From Bacteroidota bacterium (lineage in GTDB: Bacteria; Bacteroidota; Bacteroidia; Flavobacteriales; Flavobacteriaceae): a stretch of DNA of 11,578 nt. The position numbers and the translations under genes were made by a program. Shown in pieces: positions 1 through 6,598 of this stretch. Under the pieces are notes generated by a model. That model did not search any database. It had not been told where the DNA came from and was given only the letters and a program-made list of their open reading frames with translations. Location of the stretch: NCBI GenBank assembly GCA_023446155.1, contig JAEXIT010000013.1, positions 1-11,578 on the forward strand, written 5' to 3'. Position 1 is the stretch's first letter, and each line of letters starts with the position of its first letter.

Positions 1-173
1 TATTTGACCGATACGGAAAACTATTGAAACAGATCAAACCATCCCGTTCAAGTGGATGGGACGGAACGATGAACGGTCAACAGCTGCCATCGACGGATTA
101 CTGGTTCACAGTGACCTATACCGAGAAAGGTGAAATTAAAGAGTTTAAAGCACACTTCTCGTTAAAACGATAA
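1..173 (+). CDS. T9SS type B sorting domain protein, C-terminal fragment (5' end outside window)
   Basis: The frame is open from the left edge; complete codons begin at base 3 and stop at TAA 171-173, leaving the last 56 residues. It reads FDRYGKLLKQI, then a SSGWDGTMNGQQLPSTDYW block, then a short strand ending in HFSLKR. The pattern 'FDRYGK.l..i....SGWDGT.nG..lpstDYWf.v.Y' is the hallmark of the gliding-motility-associated C-terminal (type B, CHU_C) sorting domain, which directs Bacteroidota proteins through the type IX secretion system to the cell surface or medium. The passenger region, and so the actual function, lies outside the window (often a large adhesin or repeat protein). A strong terminator follows 22 bases after the stop. 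The family call is secure; the function is unknown. Confidence 0.88.
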   Translation, partial: FDRYGKLLKQIKPSRSSGWDGTMNGQQLPSTDYWFTVTYTEKGEIKEFKAHFSLKR

Positions 174-195
174 TAGTAATTAATTCTCAAAATAG

Positions 196-224
196 AAGGG
201 CTGTCCATACGGACAGCCCTTTTT
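196..224 (+). terminator. Rho-independent terminator of the T9SS-sorted protein gene
   Basis: An 11-bp perfect stem (arms 196-206 and 211-221, core AGGGCTGTCC / GGACAGCCCT) has a 4-base loop ATAC and runs into a T tract (220-224). It lies 22 bases after the stop of the left-edge gene. Confidence 0.9.
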
Positions 225-255
225 GTTGGGATGCTACTCTGTTAAGCAAAAACAT

Positions 256-282
256 TCTGACAGGTTTTAAAAACCTGTCAGA
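256..282. repeat. Palindromic intergenic repeat (CTGACAGGTTTT type)
   Basis: 13-bp arms TCTGACAGGTTTT and AAAACCTGTCAGA are separated by a single A. The right arm shares AAAACCTGTCAG exactly with the middle arm of the element at 6445-6512, so both belong to one repeat family. Short flanking sequences ATGCTAC (231-237) and GTAGCAT (284-290) are also inverted copies, though 7 bp could arise by chance. There is no T tract directly after it and both neighbouring genes have their own terminators, so it is not needed for termination. It is probably a REP-like or MITE-derived dispersed repeat. Confidence 0.75.
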
Positions 283-324
283 TGTAGCATAATGGATACT
301 GGTGTTTCATGAATACAGGGAATA

Positions 325-354
325 AAAAAAGCGATGCCATGGCATCGCTTTTTT
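325..354. terminator. Bidirectional terminator, perfect 30-bp palindrome
   Basis: Six A's, the 18-base palindrome GCGATGCCATGGCATCGC and six T's form a perfect dyad. Read on the minus strand it lies 20 bases after the aminotransferase stop codon and has a classic stem plus U tract. It works equally on the plus strand. Confidence 0.88.
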
Positions 355-374
355 GTAATATCTGGGAAGGAGTA

Positions 375-1568
375 TTACTTATTGTTATACGTATGTAAGG
401 CTTCTTTTAAAATTCGAACCGATTGAATCAGGTCTTCTTTTTTCAAAACATAAGCGATACGCACTTCATCAAGACCAACATTTGGAGTCGAGTAGAAGCC
501 GGCAGCCGGAGCAACCATAACGGTCTCTCCGTTTAAATCGTAACTTTCCAAAAGCCATTGCGCAAAGTCATCGGCGTTTTTAATCGGTAGTTTTACAATA
601 CAATAGAAAGCACCTTTTGGAGAGGCAACAGTAACACCGTCAATTTTATTCAATTCCGCGATTAGCGTATCTCTACGGTCTTTGTATTCGGTGATCACAT
701 CATCAAAATAACTTTGTGGTGTTTCAAGAGCCGCTTCGCTGGCAATCTGTGCAAAAGTAGGCGGACTCAAACGAGCTTGTGCAAACTTCATCGCAGTAGT
801 CATTACGGCTTTGTTTTTAGAAACGATACAACCGATTCGCGCGCCACACATACTGTAACGTTTGGAAACAGAATCAATCATAATAGCGTGTTCTTCCAAA
901 CCTTCGATGTTCATTACAGAATAATGTTTGTCTCCATCGTATGTAAACTCGCGGTATACTTCATCGGCAATCAGGAAAAGATCGTGCTTTTTAACCAATT
1001 CGGCCAATTGCATGATTTCTTCTTTCGAATATAAATAACCGGTAGGATTCCCCGGATTACAAATCAGAATGGCTTTGGTTTTAGGTGTGATCAGTTTTTC
1101 AAAATCACTGATTGGCGGTAATGCAAATCCCGTTTCGATAGTCGAAATAACGGGTACTACTTTTACACCCGATGCGGTTGAAAAACCATTATAGTTGGCA
1201 TAAAAAGGCTCCGGAATGATGATTTCGTCATCGGTATCCATGGTACTACCCATCGCAAATAAAAGCGCTTCCGATCCACCGGTAGTGATGATAATATCAG
1301 CTGTGTCGATAGGAAGACCGTGATCGCGGTAGTATTTGGAAAGCTTATTGCGATAGCTTTCAAATCCGGCGGAATGACTGTATTCCAATACCGAGATATC
1401 GGCGTTTTTTACAGCGTTTAAAGCGACTTCCGGCGTTTTAATGTCCGGCTGACCGATATTAAGATGGTAAACTTTATGACCTTTCTTTTTCGCAATTTCT
1501 GCATAAGGAACCAATTTTCGGATTGGCGATTCAGGCATCTGTTGCCCTTTTAATGAAACTTTAGGCAT
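375..1568 (-). CDS. Class I/II pyridoxal-phosphate-dependent aminotransferase (aspartate aminotransferase-like)
   Basis: A 397-residue cytoplasmic fold-type I aminotransferase, the usual length for the AspC/AspB-like group (COG0436). It moves the amino group of an amino acid to a 2-oxo acid using PLP. Visible motifs are the N-terminal 'HLNIGQPDIKTP' substrate loop (about 35-46), GGSEA near 97-101, NPGNPTG at 171-177 with the PLP-contacting Asn174, ADEVY at 201-205 (Asp202 pairs with the pyridine nitrogen, Tyr205 with the PLP hydroxyl), and SVSKRYSMCGARIG at 233-246 with Schiff-base Lys236 and phosphate-binding Arg244. A C-terminal Arg near 370 (VRIAYV) would hold the substrate alpha-carboxylate. 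The ATG at 1568 fits the family N-terminus (MPKVSLKGQQMPESPIRKLVPYAE). The gene is monocistronic, with a strong terminator downstream. Substrate specificity (aspartate, aromatic or other) cannot be decided from the sequence. Confidence 0.93.
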   Translation of the reverse strand: MPKVSLKGQQMPESPIRKLVPYAEIAKKKGHKVYHLNIGQPDIKTPEVALNAVKNADISVLEYSHSAGFESYRNKLSKYYRDHGLPIDTADIIITTGGSEALLFAMGSTMDTDDEIIIPEPFYANYNGFSTASGVKVVPVISTIETGFALPPISDFEKLITPKTKAILICNPGNPTGYLYSKEEIMQLAELVKKHDLFLIADEVYREFTYDGDKHYSVMNIEGLEEHAIMIDSVSKRYSMCGARIGCIVSKNKAVMTTAMKFAQARLSPPTFAQIASEAALETPQSYFDDVITEYKDRRDTLIAELNKIDGVTVASPKGAFYCIVKLPIKNADDFAQWLLESYDLNGETVMVAPAAGFYSTPNVGLDEVRIAYVLKKEDLIQSVRILKEALHTYNNK

Positions 1569-1670
1569 GATCGTAATTTTTGTTGCACAAATTTGCGACT
1601 TTTTTTTAAGAAATTGATAAAAAATACGACCTCAAATTTTATATTAATAGGAAATATCGGCGAAAAGAGC

Positions 1671-1678
1671 TATATTTA
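1671..1678 (+). promoter_or_regulatory. Possible -7 box TATATTTA for the aspartyl protease-PDZ gene
   Basis: It matches the Bacteroidota TAnnTTTG element except for the last base and ends 14 bases before the ATG at 1693. No convincing TTG-type -33 element is seen. The 124-base gap between the two divergent genes must also hold the aminotransferase promoter, for which I see only a weak CAAATTTG on the minus strand. Confidence 0.35.
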
Positions 1679-1692
1679 AGAAAAAATTTGTG

Positions 1693-3021
1693 ATGCGGTT
1701 ACTTGTCTTTCTCCTGCTATTCATCACGTATCCTGCCGGACTTTCGGCACAAGAAGGTTTTCAATGGCATTCTCCTAAAGACAAGATCGATATTCCATTT
1801 GTTTTTGTTGACAATTTGATCATCATTCCGGTGGAAATCAATAATGCCAAAATGAATATGCTGTTGGATTCGGGTTCGGAACCGTCGTTGATTTTTAGTT
1901 TCCCACAAAGTGATACACTGCAGTTATACAACACCAAAAAGGTGCGGATTTCCGGGTTGGGAAGTGAAGAGATGGCTGAAGGGCTTTTGTCGCAAAAAAA
2001 CAAACTCAATGTTAGTAATTATATCGATACCAATTTTGAAATTCTGGTAATCCTGGACGAAAAATTGAATTTCTCATCCCGGATCGGAATCCCGGTAAAT
2101 GGAATTCTGGGGTATTCTTTTTTTCGGAATCACCTGGTCGAAATTAATTATATAAAAAAGAAGATCACCTTATATAAAAACAGCGACCTGCTAAAAAGCA
2201 GACGGATACGAAAGTATACACCGATACCGCTGGATATTGTAAATGGGAGACCCTATGTTAATGTCAATGCAAAATTAGACGGTAAAGAACTGCCGCTAAA
2301 ACTGTTGATGGATACCGGGCTAACCGATGGTTTATGGTTGTTTGAAGATGATGTGATCAAATGTAACGACAAGTATTTTGAAGACGTGCTGGGCGAAGGA
2401 ATCGGCGGCACCATCTACGGAAAAAAATCACGCTTGTCGGAGATTAGTACGGCCCATTTCCGGTTTAAAGAGCCGTTGGTTTCCTATCCGGATACAACGT
2501 CTTATAAACAGTTGCGTATTGTTAAAAACAGAAATGGTTCGTTGGGAGGTGAGATTTTAAAGCGTTTTCATCTGGTTGTGGATTATAGCGGCAAACAAAT
2601 TTTTGTAAAGAAAAACAAAATGTTTGACGATCCGTTTTTGTATAACATGAGTGGTATCGAGGTGCAGCACAATGGCGTGCAGTGGATACAGGAATCGGTT
2701 AAAAATAATGTCAGTAAAAGTCTGCCAATCGGAACGACAAATATCGATGATATTGTATTTGATAACTCCAGTTTTAAATACAAGTTTATCCTGAAACCGG
2801 TTTTTGAAATTGCGAGTGTCCGCAAAGGTTCGCCAGCGGAAGAAGCCGGGTTAAAAGCGGGTGATAAGATTATTCGGATCGATCGTAAAAATGCCTATAA
2901 CCTAACGAAACAGCGGATTAATGAGTTGTTGCAGGTCGAAGACAATAAGACAATTCGGATCGAGGTGGAACGCGATGGCAAAAACCTGGAATATCAGGTC
3001 ACGATCCGAAAACTATTCTAA
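1693..3021 (+). CDS. Exported aspartyl protease-like protein with C-terminal PDZ domain
   Basis: 442 residues from ATG 1693; the frame also has a GTG immediately upstream, but ATG is preferred. Residues 1-19 form a signal peptide (hydrophobic run, then GLSA before Gln20), so the protein is exported to the periplasm or envelope. The body holds two retropepsin-like halves. The first has MLLDSGSE with Asp59 and the matching NGILG at 136-140, followed by a 'HLVEINY...ITLY' strand pair. The second has LLMDTGLTD with Asp207 and GSLGG at 282-286, followed by 'HLVVDYSGKQIFV'. A PDZ domain fills about 368-442, with the ligand-loop region near 'GSPAEEAGLKAGDKI'. Pairing the two DxG motifs would give one pepsin-type active site in a single chain. 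This is inferred; no substrate is known. The gene is alone between a divergent aminotransferase and a bidirectional terminator. The domain reading is confident, the catalytic activity less so. Confidence 0.85.
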   Translation: MRLLVFLLLFITYPAGLSAQEGFQWHSPKDKIDIPFVFVDNLIIIPVEINNAKMNMLLDSGSEPSLIFSFPQSDTLQLYNTKKVRISGLGSEEMAEGLLSQKNKLNVSNYIDTNFEILVILDEKLNFSSRIGIPVNGILGYSFFRNHLVEINYIKKKITLYKNSDLLKSRRIRKYTPIPLDIVNGRPYVNVNAKLDGKELPLKLLMDTGLTDGLWLFEDDVIKCNDKYFEDVLGEGIGGTIYGKKSRLSEISTAHFRFKEPLVSYPDTTSYKQLRIVKNRNGSLGGEILKRFHLVVDYSGKQIFVKKNKMFDDPFLYNMSGIEVQHNGVQWIQESVKNNVSKSLPIGTTNIDDIVFDNSSFKYKFILKPVFEIASVRKGSPAEEAGLKAGDKIIRIDRKNAYNLTKQRINELLQVEDNKTIRIEVERDGKNLEYQVTIRKLF

Positions 3022-3032
3022 ATAAGCAAAAT

Positions 3033-3065
3033 AAAAAAGGGCTGTCAAAACGACGGCCCTTTTTT
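3033..3065. terminator. Bidirectional terminator between convergent genes
   Basis: Six A's lead into GGGCTGTC (3039-3046), loop AAAAC, then GACGGCCC (3052-3059) and six T's. The stem is 8 bp with one G-T wobble, extended by the A/T tracts. It lies 11 bases after the protease-PDZ stop and 19 bases beyond the DUF1573 stop on the minus strand, so it can serve both genes. Confidence 0.88.
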
Positions 3066-3084
3066 GTATCAGTAAGTAAAGTTG

Positions 3085-3519
3085 TTACGACTGTGGTGTT
3101 GCTTTTGGTTTTTCAAGCACGCCTGATTCTTGTTTCACAACTACTTCTCCTTTAATTCGCAAAGCTACTTTTCCACCTTCGTAGTTAACCGCATTGGATT
3201 CTACAGTAATGGTTTTGCTGATTTTACCTGGGTTCATGTTGTACTTCACATCAATTTTACCGGTTTTACCTGGCATAATTGGTTCTGTAGGTTTAGAAGG
3301 TACCGTACATCCGCAAGTAGATTGTACATTAGTAATAATTAGAGGAGCATCTCCGGTGTTTTTAAATTCGAAAGAACGAATACCGTTATCCGATTCTTTG
3401 GTAACCATACCATAATCGATAGTGTTGTCTTTTGCTTTAAATTCAATTTTTGGTCCTTTTTGAGCATATGAAGCAACACTAAATGCTAATACTGCAACTA
3501 ATCCTAATAATTTTTTCAT
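3085..3519 (-). CDS. Exported DUF1573 domain protein
   Basis: 144 residues from ATG 3519; the frame extends two codons to a TTG, but the ATG directly precedes the signal peptide MKKLLGLVAVLAFSVASYA (1-19), with cleavage likely before Gln20. The mature part is one DUF1573 domain, an immunoglobulin/ASH-like beta fold common in secreted or periplasmic Bacteroidota proteins. Typical elements are 'IDYGMVTKESDNGIRSFEF' (34-52), 'FKNTGDAPLIITNVQSTCGC' (52-71, with the characteristic Cys69-Gly-Cys71) and 'MPGKTGKIDVKYN' (82-94), ending in strands up to about residue 128. The tail is Lys/Pro-rich. The sequence shows no catalytic motif and the role is unknown; the two cysteines could form a disulphide or bind metal. 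It is monocistronic and convergent with the protease-PDZ gene. Confidence 0.9.
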   Translation of the reverse strand: MKKLLGLVAVLAFSVASYAQKGPKIEFKAKDNTIDYGMVTKESDNGIRSFEFKNTGDAPLIITNVQSTCGCTVPSKPTEPIMPGKTGKIDVKYNMNPGKISKTITVESNAVNYEGGKVALRIKGEVVVKQESGVLEKPKATPQS

Positions 3520-3616
3520 TTTCAACTTAGTTTTTTTAATTGTTATTGTAAAATTACATTGTTTTGCTAAACGAACAAATATTTTAACGCTCTTTTTTTA
3601 TTTGCTCAGATATAAC

Positions 3617-3624
3617 TATTTTTG
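3617..3624 (+). promoter_or_regulatory. Candidate valS -7 box TATTTTTG
   Basis: A full match to TAnnTTTG, 131 bases before the valS ATG. A TTTG lies at 3601-3604, but its 12-base spacing is too short for a standard -33 element. Transcription from here would give a leader of roughly 125 bases, unusually long for this window. Confidence 0.4.
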
Positions 3625-3755
3625 CGATATAGTTTACAAAAAGTGTACCAAATTATAACGCTATATAGGGTTCTTTTTTGAGGAAACATTTTGAAAATAA
3701 GTGCTTTATAGTTCGGGTAAGCTATGTTAAACAAAAAACAAATCAAATTATTAAT

Positions 3756-6386
3756 ATGACAATTCCAGCTCAATTTGACGCCAAAGCAGTAGAACAGAAA
3801 TGGTATGACTACTGGATGAAGAACAATTATTTTCACTCGGAACCTGATCACAGAACGCCGTACACTATTGTTATTCCTCCGCCAAACGTCACCGGGGTAC
3901 TGCACATGGGACATATGCTGAACAATACGATTCAGGATGTACTGATCCGTCGCGCCCGTCTGAGAGGATTCAACGCTTGTTGGGTTCCGGGTACCGATCA
4001 CGCTTCCATTGCGACAGAGGCTAAAGTTGTAGCAAAATTAAAGGAGGAGGGGATCAATAAAAACGATCTGACCCGCGAAGAATTTTTAGTTCATGCCTGG
4101 GAATGGACCAACAAATACGGTGGTGTAATCCTGGATCAGCTAAAAAAACTCGGGGCTTCCTGCGATTGGGAACGTACAAAATTCACAATGGACCCGGATA
4201 TGTCGGCATCGGTAATCCGTACTTTTGTGGATCTGTATAATAAAGGATTGATTTACCGTGGATATCGTATGGTAAACTGGGATCCGGAAGCCAAAACTAC
4301 GCTGTCGGACGAAGAGGTTATCTACGAAGAACGCCAGGGGAAATTATACCATTTGCGTTATCAGATCGAAGACAGTAACGAGTATGTGACCATCGCAACC
4401 ACGCGTCCGGAAACGATTTTGGGGGACACTGCAATTTGTATCCACCCGGATGACGAACGGTATTTCCATCTGAAAGGGAAAAAAGTAATCGTTCCAATTT
4501 GTAACCGCGTGATCCCGATTATTTTTGATGAATATGTAGATATGGAATTCGGAACCGGATGTTTGAAAGTAACACCGGCGCACGATGTAAACGATAAAGA
4601 ACTGGGTGACAAACACAATCTGGAGATTATCGATATCTTTAACGAAGATGCGACATTAAACTCGTTCGGATTACAGTATGAAGGAAAAGATCGCTTTGTA
4701 GTGCGCGAAGAAATCGCAAAAGAATTGGAAACGTTGACTGCTTTGGTAAAAGTGGAAACACACATCAATAAAGTAGGAACTTCCGAAAGAACCAAAGCCG
4801 TAATCGAACCGAGATTATCCGATCAGTGGTTCCTGAAAATGGAAGAACTGGTAAAACCGGCGATCAAAGCGGTATTGGAAACCGAAGATGTAAAACTGTA
4901 TCCAAGCCGATTTAACAATACCTACCGTCACTGGATGGAAAACATCCGCGATTGGAATATCTCCCGTCAGTTATGGTGGGGACAACAAATTCCAGCTTAT
5001 TATTATGGTGATGGAAAAGAAGATTTTGTAGTAGCCGAAAGCCGGGCGGAAGCCTTAGTATTGGCCAAACAAAAAACAGGAAATCAGATTCTGACTGAAA
5101 ATGACTTAAAACAGGATGTTGATGCCTTAGATACCTGGTTCTCTTCGTGGTTATGGCCGATGTCTGTTTTCGGAGGAATTATGGATCCGGAAAACCCGGA
5201 ATACAACTATTATTATCCGACCAATGATTTGGTAACCGGACCGGATATTCTGTTTTTCTGGGTAGCCCGTATGATCATTGCAGGTTATGAATATGCCGGA
5301 GAAAAACCGTTTACCAATGTATACCTGACTGGTTTGGTTCGGGATAGCCAACGTCGAAAAATGTCGAAATCGCTTGGGAACTCACCGGATCCGTTGGATT
5401 TGATTGAAGAGTTCGGAGCCGATGGCGTGCGAGTAGGCTTGTTGTTAAGTGCTTCGGCAGGTAACGACATCCTGTTCGACAAAGAATTGTGTAACCAGGG
5501 GAAAGGTTTTACGAATAAAATATGGAATGCTTTCCGTTTGATCAAAGGATGGGAAGTAAGCGATAGCGCACAACCGGAATCGGCAAAAGTGACGATCGAA
5601 TGGTATGAAGCGAAGTTACAGAAAACGTTAGTGGAAATCGAAGATCATTTCGAGAAATACCGAATTTCGGATGCTTTGATGGCGATTTACAAACTGGTTT
5701 GGGATGATTTCTGTTCGTGGTTCCTGGAGATGATTAAACCGGGTTACCAACAGCCAATCGATAAAACGACTTTCGAAAAAGCGATCGAAATGTTGGAAGC
5801 GAATCTGAAATTGTTACATCCGTTTATGCCATTCTTAACCGAAGAAATCTGGCAACATATCACCGAAAGAACGGAAAAAGAAGCATTGATCATTTCCGAA
5901 TGGCCAAAAGCGAAAGCTTATAACGAGAGCTTAATTCAGGCGTTTGATTTTGCAACCGAAGTAATTTCCGGTATTCGTACGATCCGTAAAGACAAAAACA
6001 TTCCGTTTAAAGATGCGATTGAACTTAAAGTGATCAATAACGAAAAAACAACGACTTTCTTTGATACGATAATCTGTAAATTAGGTAATATTAGTGCCTT
6101 GGAGTATGTTTCGGAAAAAGTAGACGGTGCGTTGTCGTATCGTGTAAAATCGAATGAGTATTTTATTCCGATCACTGGAAATATCAATGTAGAGGAAGAA
6201 ATTGCCAAGTTAACGGAAGAATTGAACTATATCAAAGGCTTCCTGAAATCGGTTCAGGCAAAACTATCCAATGAGAAATTTGTGGGGTCTGCTCCAGAAA
6301 AAGTAGTAGCGATGGAGCGCCAGAAAGAGGCCGACGCGCTTGCTAAAATCGAGACGATCGAACAAAGTTTGATGAGTTTAAAATAA
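3756..6386 (+). CDS. valS: Valyl-tRNA synthetase
   Basis: An 876-residue cytoplasmic class Ia aminoacyl-tRNA synthetase that charges tRNA-Val and hydrolyses mischarged Thr-tRNA-Val. The Rossmann catalytic domain starts with the HIGH variant HMGH at 50-53 in 'PPPNVTGVLHMGHML', and KMSKS is at 535-539. The CP1 editing domain carries TTRPE (215-219) and TPAHD (273-277), both expected for ValRS. 'SCDWERTKFTMDPDMS' and 'NWDPEAKTTLSDEEV' also identify ValRS rather than IleRS or LeuRS. The helical anticodon-binding domain follows the KMSKS loop, and a C-terminal coiled-coil arm (about 805-876, ending QSLMSLK) is the usual ValRS tRNA-binding arm. The frame is open 26 codons further upstream to a TTG at 3678, but that extension has no family similarity that I recognise and the family N-terminus starts at MTIPAQFDAKAVEQKWYDYW. 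The gene has its own terminator. Confidence 0.97.
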   Translation: MTIPAQFDAKAVEQKWYDYWMKNNYFHSEPDHRTPYTIVIPPPNVTGVLHMGHMLNNTIQDVLIRRARLRGFNACWVPGTDHASIATEAKVVAKLKEEGINKNDLTREEFLVHAWEWTNKYGGVILDQLKKLGASCDWERTKFTMDPDMSASVIRTFVDLYNKGLIYRGYRMVNWDPEAKTTLSDEEVIYEERQGKLYHLRYQIEDSNEYVTIATTRPETILGDTAICIHPDDERYFHLKGKKVIVPICNRVIPIIFDEYVDMEFGTGCLKVTPAHDVNDKELGDKHNLEIIDIFNEDATLNSFGLQYEGKDRFVVREEIAKELETLTALVKVETHINKVGTSERTKAVIEPRLSDQWFLKMEELVKPAIKAVLETEDVKLYPSRFNNTYRHWMENIRDWNISRQLWWGQQIPAYYYGDGKEDFVVAESRAEALVLAKQKTGNQILTENDLKQDVDALDTWFSSWLWPMSVFGGIMDPENPEYNYYYPTNDLVTGPDILFFWVARMIIAGYEYAGEKPFTNVYLTGLVRDSQRRKMSKSLGNSPDPLDLIEEFGADGVRVGLLLSASAGNDILFDKELCNQGKGFTNKIWNAFRLIKGWEVSDSAQPESAKVTIEWYEAKLQKTLVEIEDHFEKYRISDALMAIYKLVWDDFCSWFLEMIKPGYQQPIDKTTFEKAIEMLEANLKLLHPFMPFLTEEIWQHITERTEKEALIISEWPKAKAYNESLIQAFDFATEVISGIRTIRKDKNIPFKDAIELKVINNEKTTTFFDTIICKLGNISALEYVSEKVDGALSYRVKSNEYFIPITGNINVEEEIAKLTEELNYIKGFLKSVQAKLSNEKFVGSAPEKVVAMERQKEADALAKIETIEQSLMSLK

Positions 6387-6405
6387 ACGAATACGACAGA
6401 TAAAT

Positions 6406-6437
6406 AAAAGGCTACTTCATTTGAAGTAGCTTTTTTT
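6406..6437 (+). terminator. valS Rho-independent terminator
   Basis: GCTACTTC (6411-6418) pairs with GAAGTAGC (6423-6430) across a 4-base loop. It is preceded by AAAAG and followed by seven T's (6431-6437), 20 bases after the valS stop. Confidence 0.92.
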
Positions 6438-6444
6438 ATAACAA

Positions 6445-6512
6445 TACACCTGACCCGTTTTTAAAACCTGTCAGGTGTGGGGTGAAAGTATTGACAAAAC
6501 GGGTCAGGTGTA
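6445..6512. repeat. Three-armed inverted repeat element
   Basis: There are three related arms: left 6446-6461 (ACACCTGACCCGTTTT), middle 6463-6478 (AAAACCTGTCAGGTGT) and right 6496-6511 (AAAACGGGTCAGGTGT). Left and right are perfect inverted copies over 16 bp, or 17 bp counting T6445/A6512. Left and middle pair at 14 of 16 positions with almost no loop. The middle arm shares AAAACCTGTCAG with the palindrome at 256-282. It lies between the valS terminator and the DUF389 promoter region and encodes nothing. It is likely a dispersed intergenic repeat, perhaps a composite of two repeat subtypes. Confidence 0.8.
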
Positions 6513-6548
6513 AAAATGGGGAAACGGAAAAAATAGCAATTAAATCAC

Positions 6549-6556
6549 TATCTTTA
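6549..6556 (+). promoter_or_regulatory. Candidate -7 box TATCTTTA for the DUF389 gene
   Basis: Seven of eight positions of TAnnTTTG match (last base A), 42 bases before the ATG. No clear -33 element is seen. An AGGA at 6592-6595 lies very close (3 bases) to the start. Confidence 0.4.
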
Positions 6557-6598
6557 AAAGAAGTATAAAAACAGAATGTTTCTTAAAAGATAGGATTT

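Noticed and set aside
256..282. CRISPR repeat
   Set aside because: Single palindromic unit with no regularly spaced copies and no cas genes.
1690..1692. GTG as start of the protease-PDZ gene
   Set aside because: It directly precedes an ATG that begins a normal signal peptide; the ATG is preferred.
3520..3525. TTG start two codons upstream for the DUF1573 gene
   Set aside because: ATG 3519 gives a standard signal peptide; the extra TTG-AAA codons add nothing.
3678..3755. N-terminal 26-codon extension of valS to a TTG
   Set aside because: The extension is AT-rich, starts at TTG and adds residues before the recognisable ValRS N-terminus; ATG 3756 is the natural start.
3526..3755. tRNA or other structured RNA gene upstream of valS
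   Set aside because: No cloverleaf, T-arm GGTTCRA or strong GC-rich helices can be found in this AT-rich gap.
4361..4795. 144-codon open frame on the minus strand inside valS
   Set aside because: It lies antisense within a clear, highly conserved gene and shows no recognisable domain; a codon-bias shadow.
6406..6512. An attenuator or riboswitch for the DUF389 gene
   Set aside because: The hairpins lie upstream of the likely -7 box at 6549-6556, so they are outside the DUF389 transcript and better explained as the valS terminator plus a repeat.
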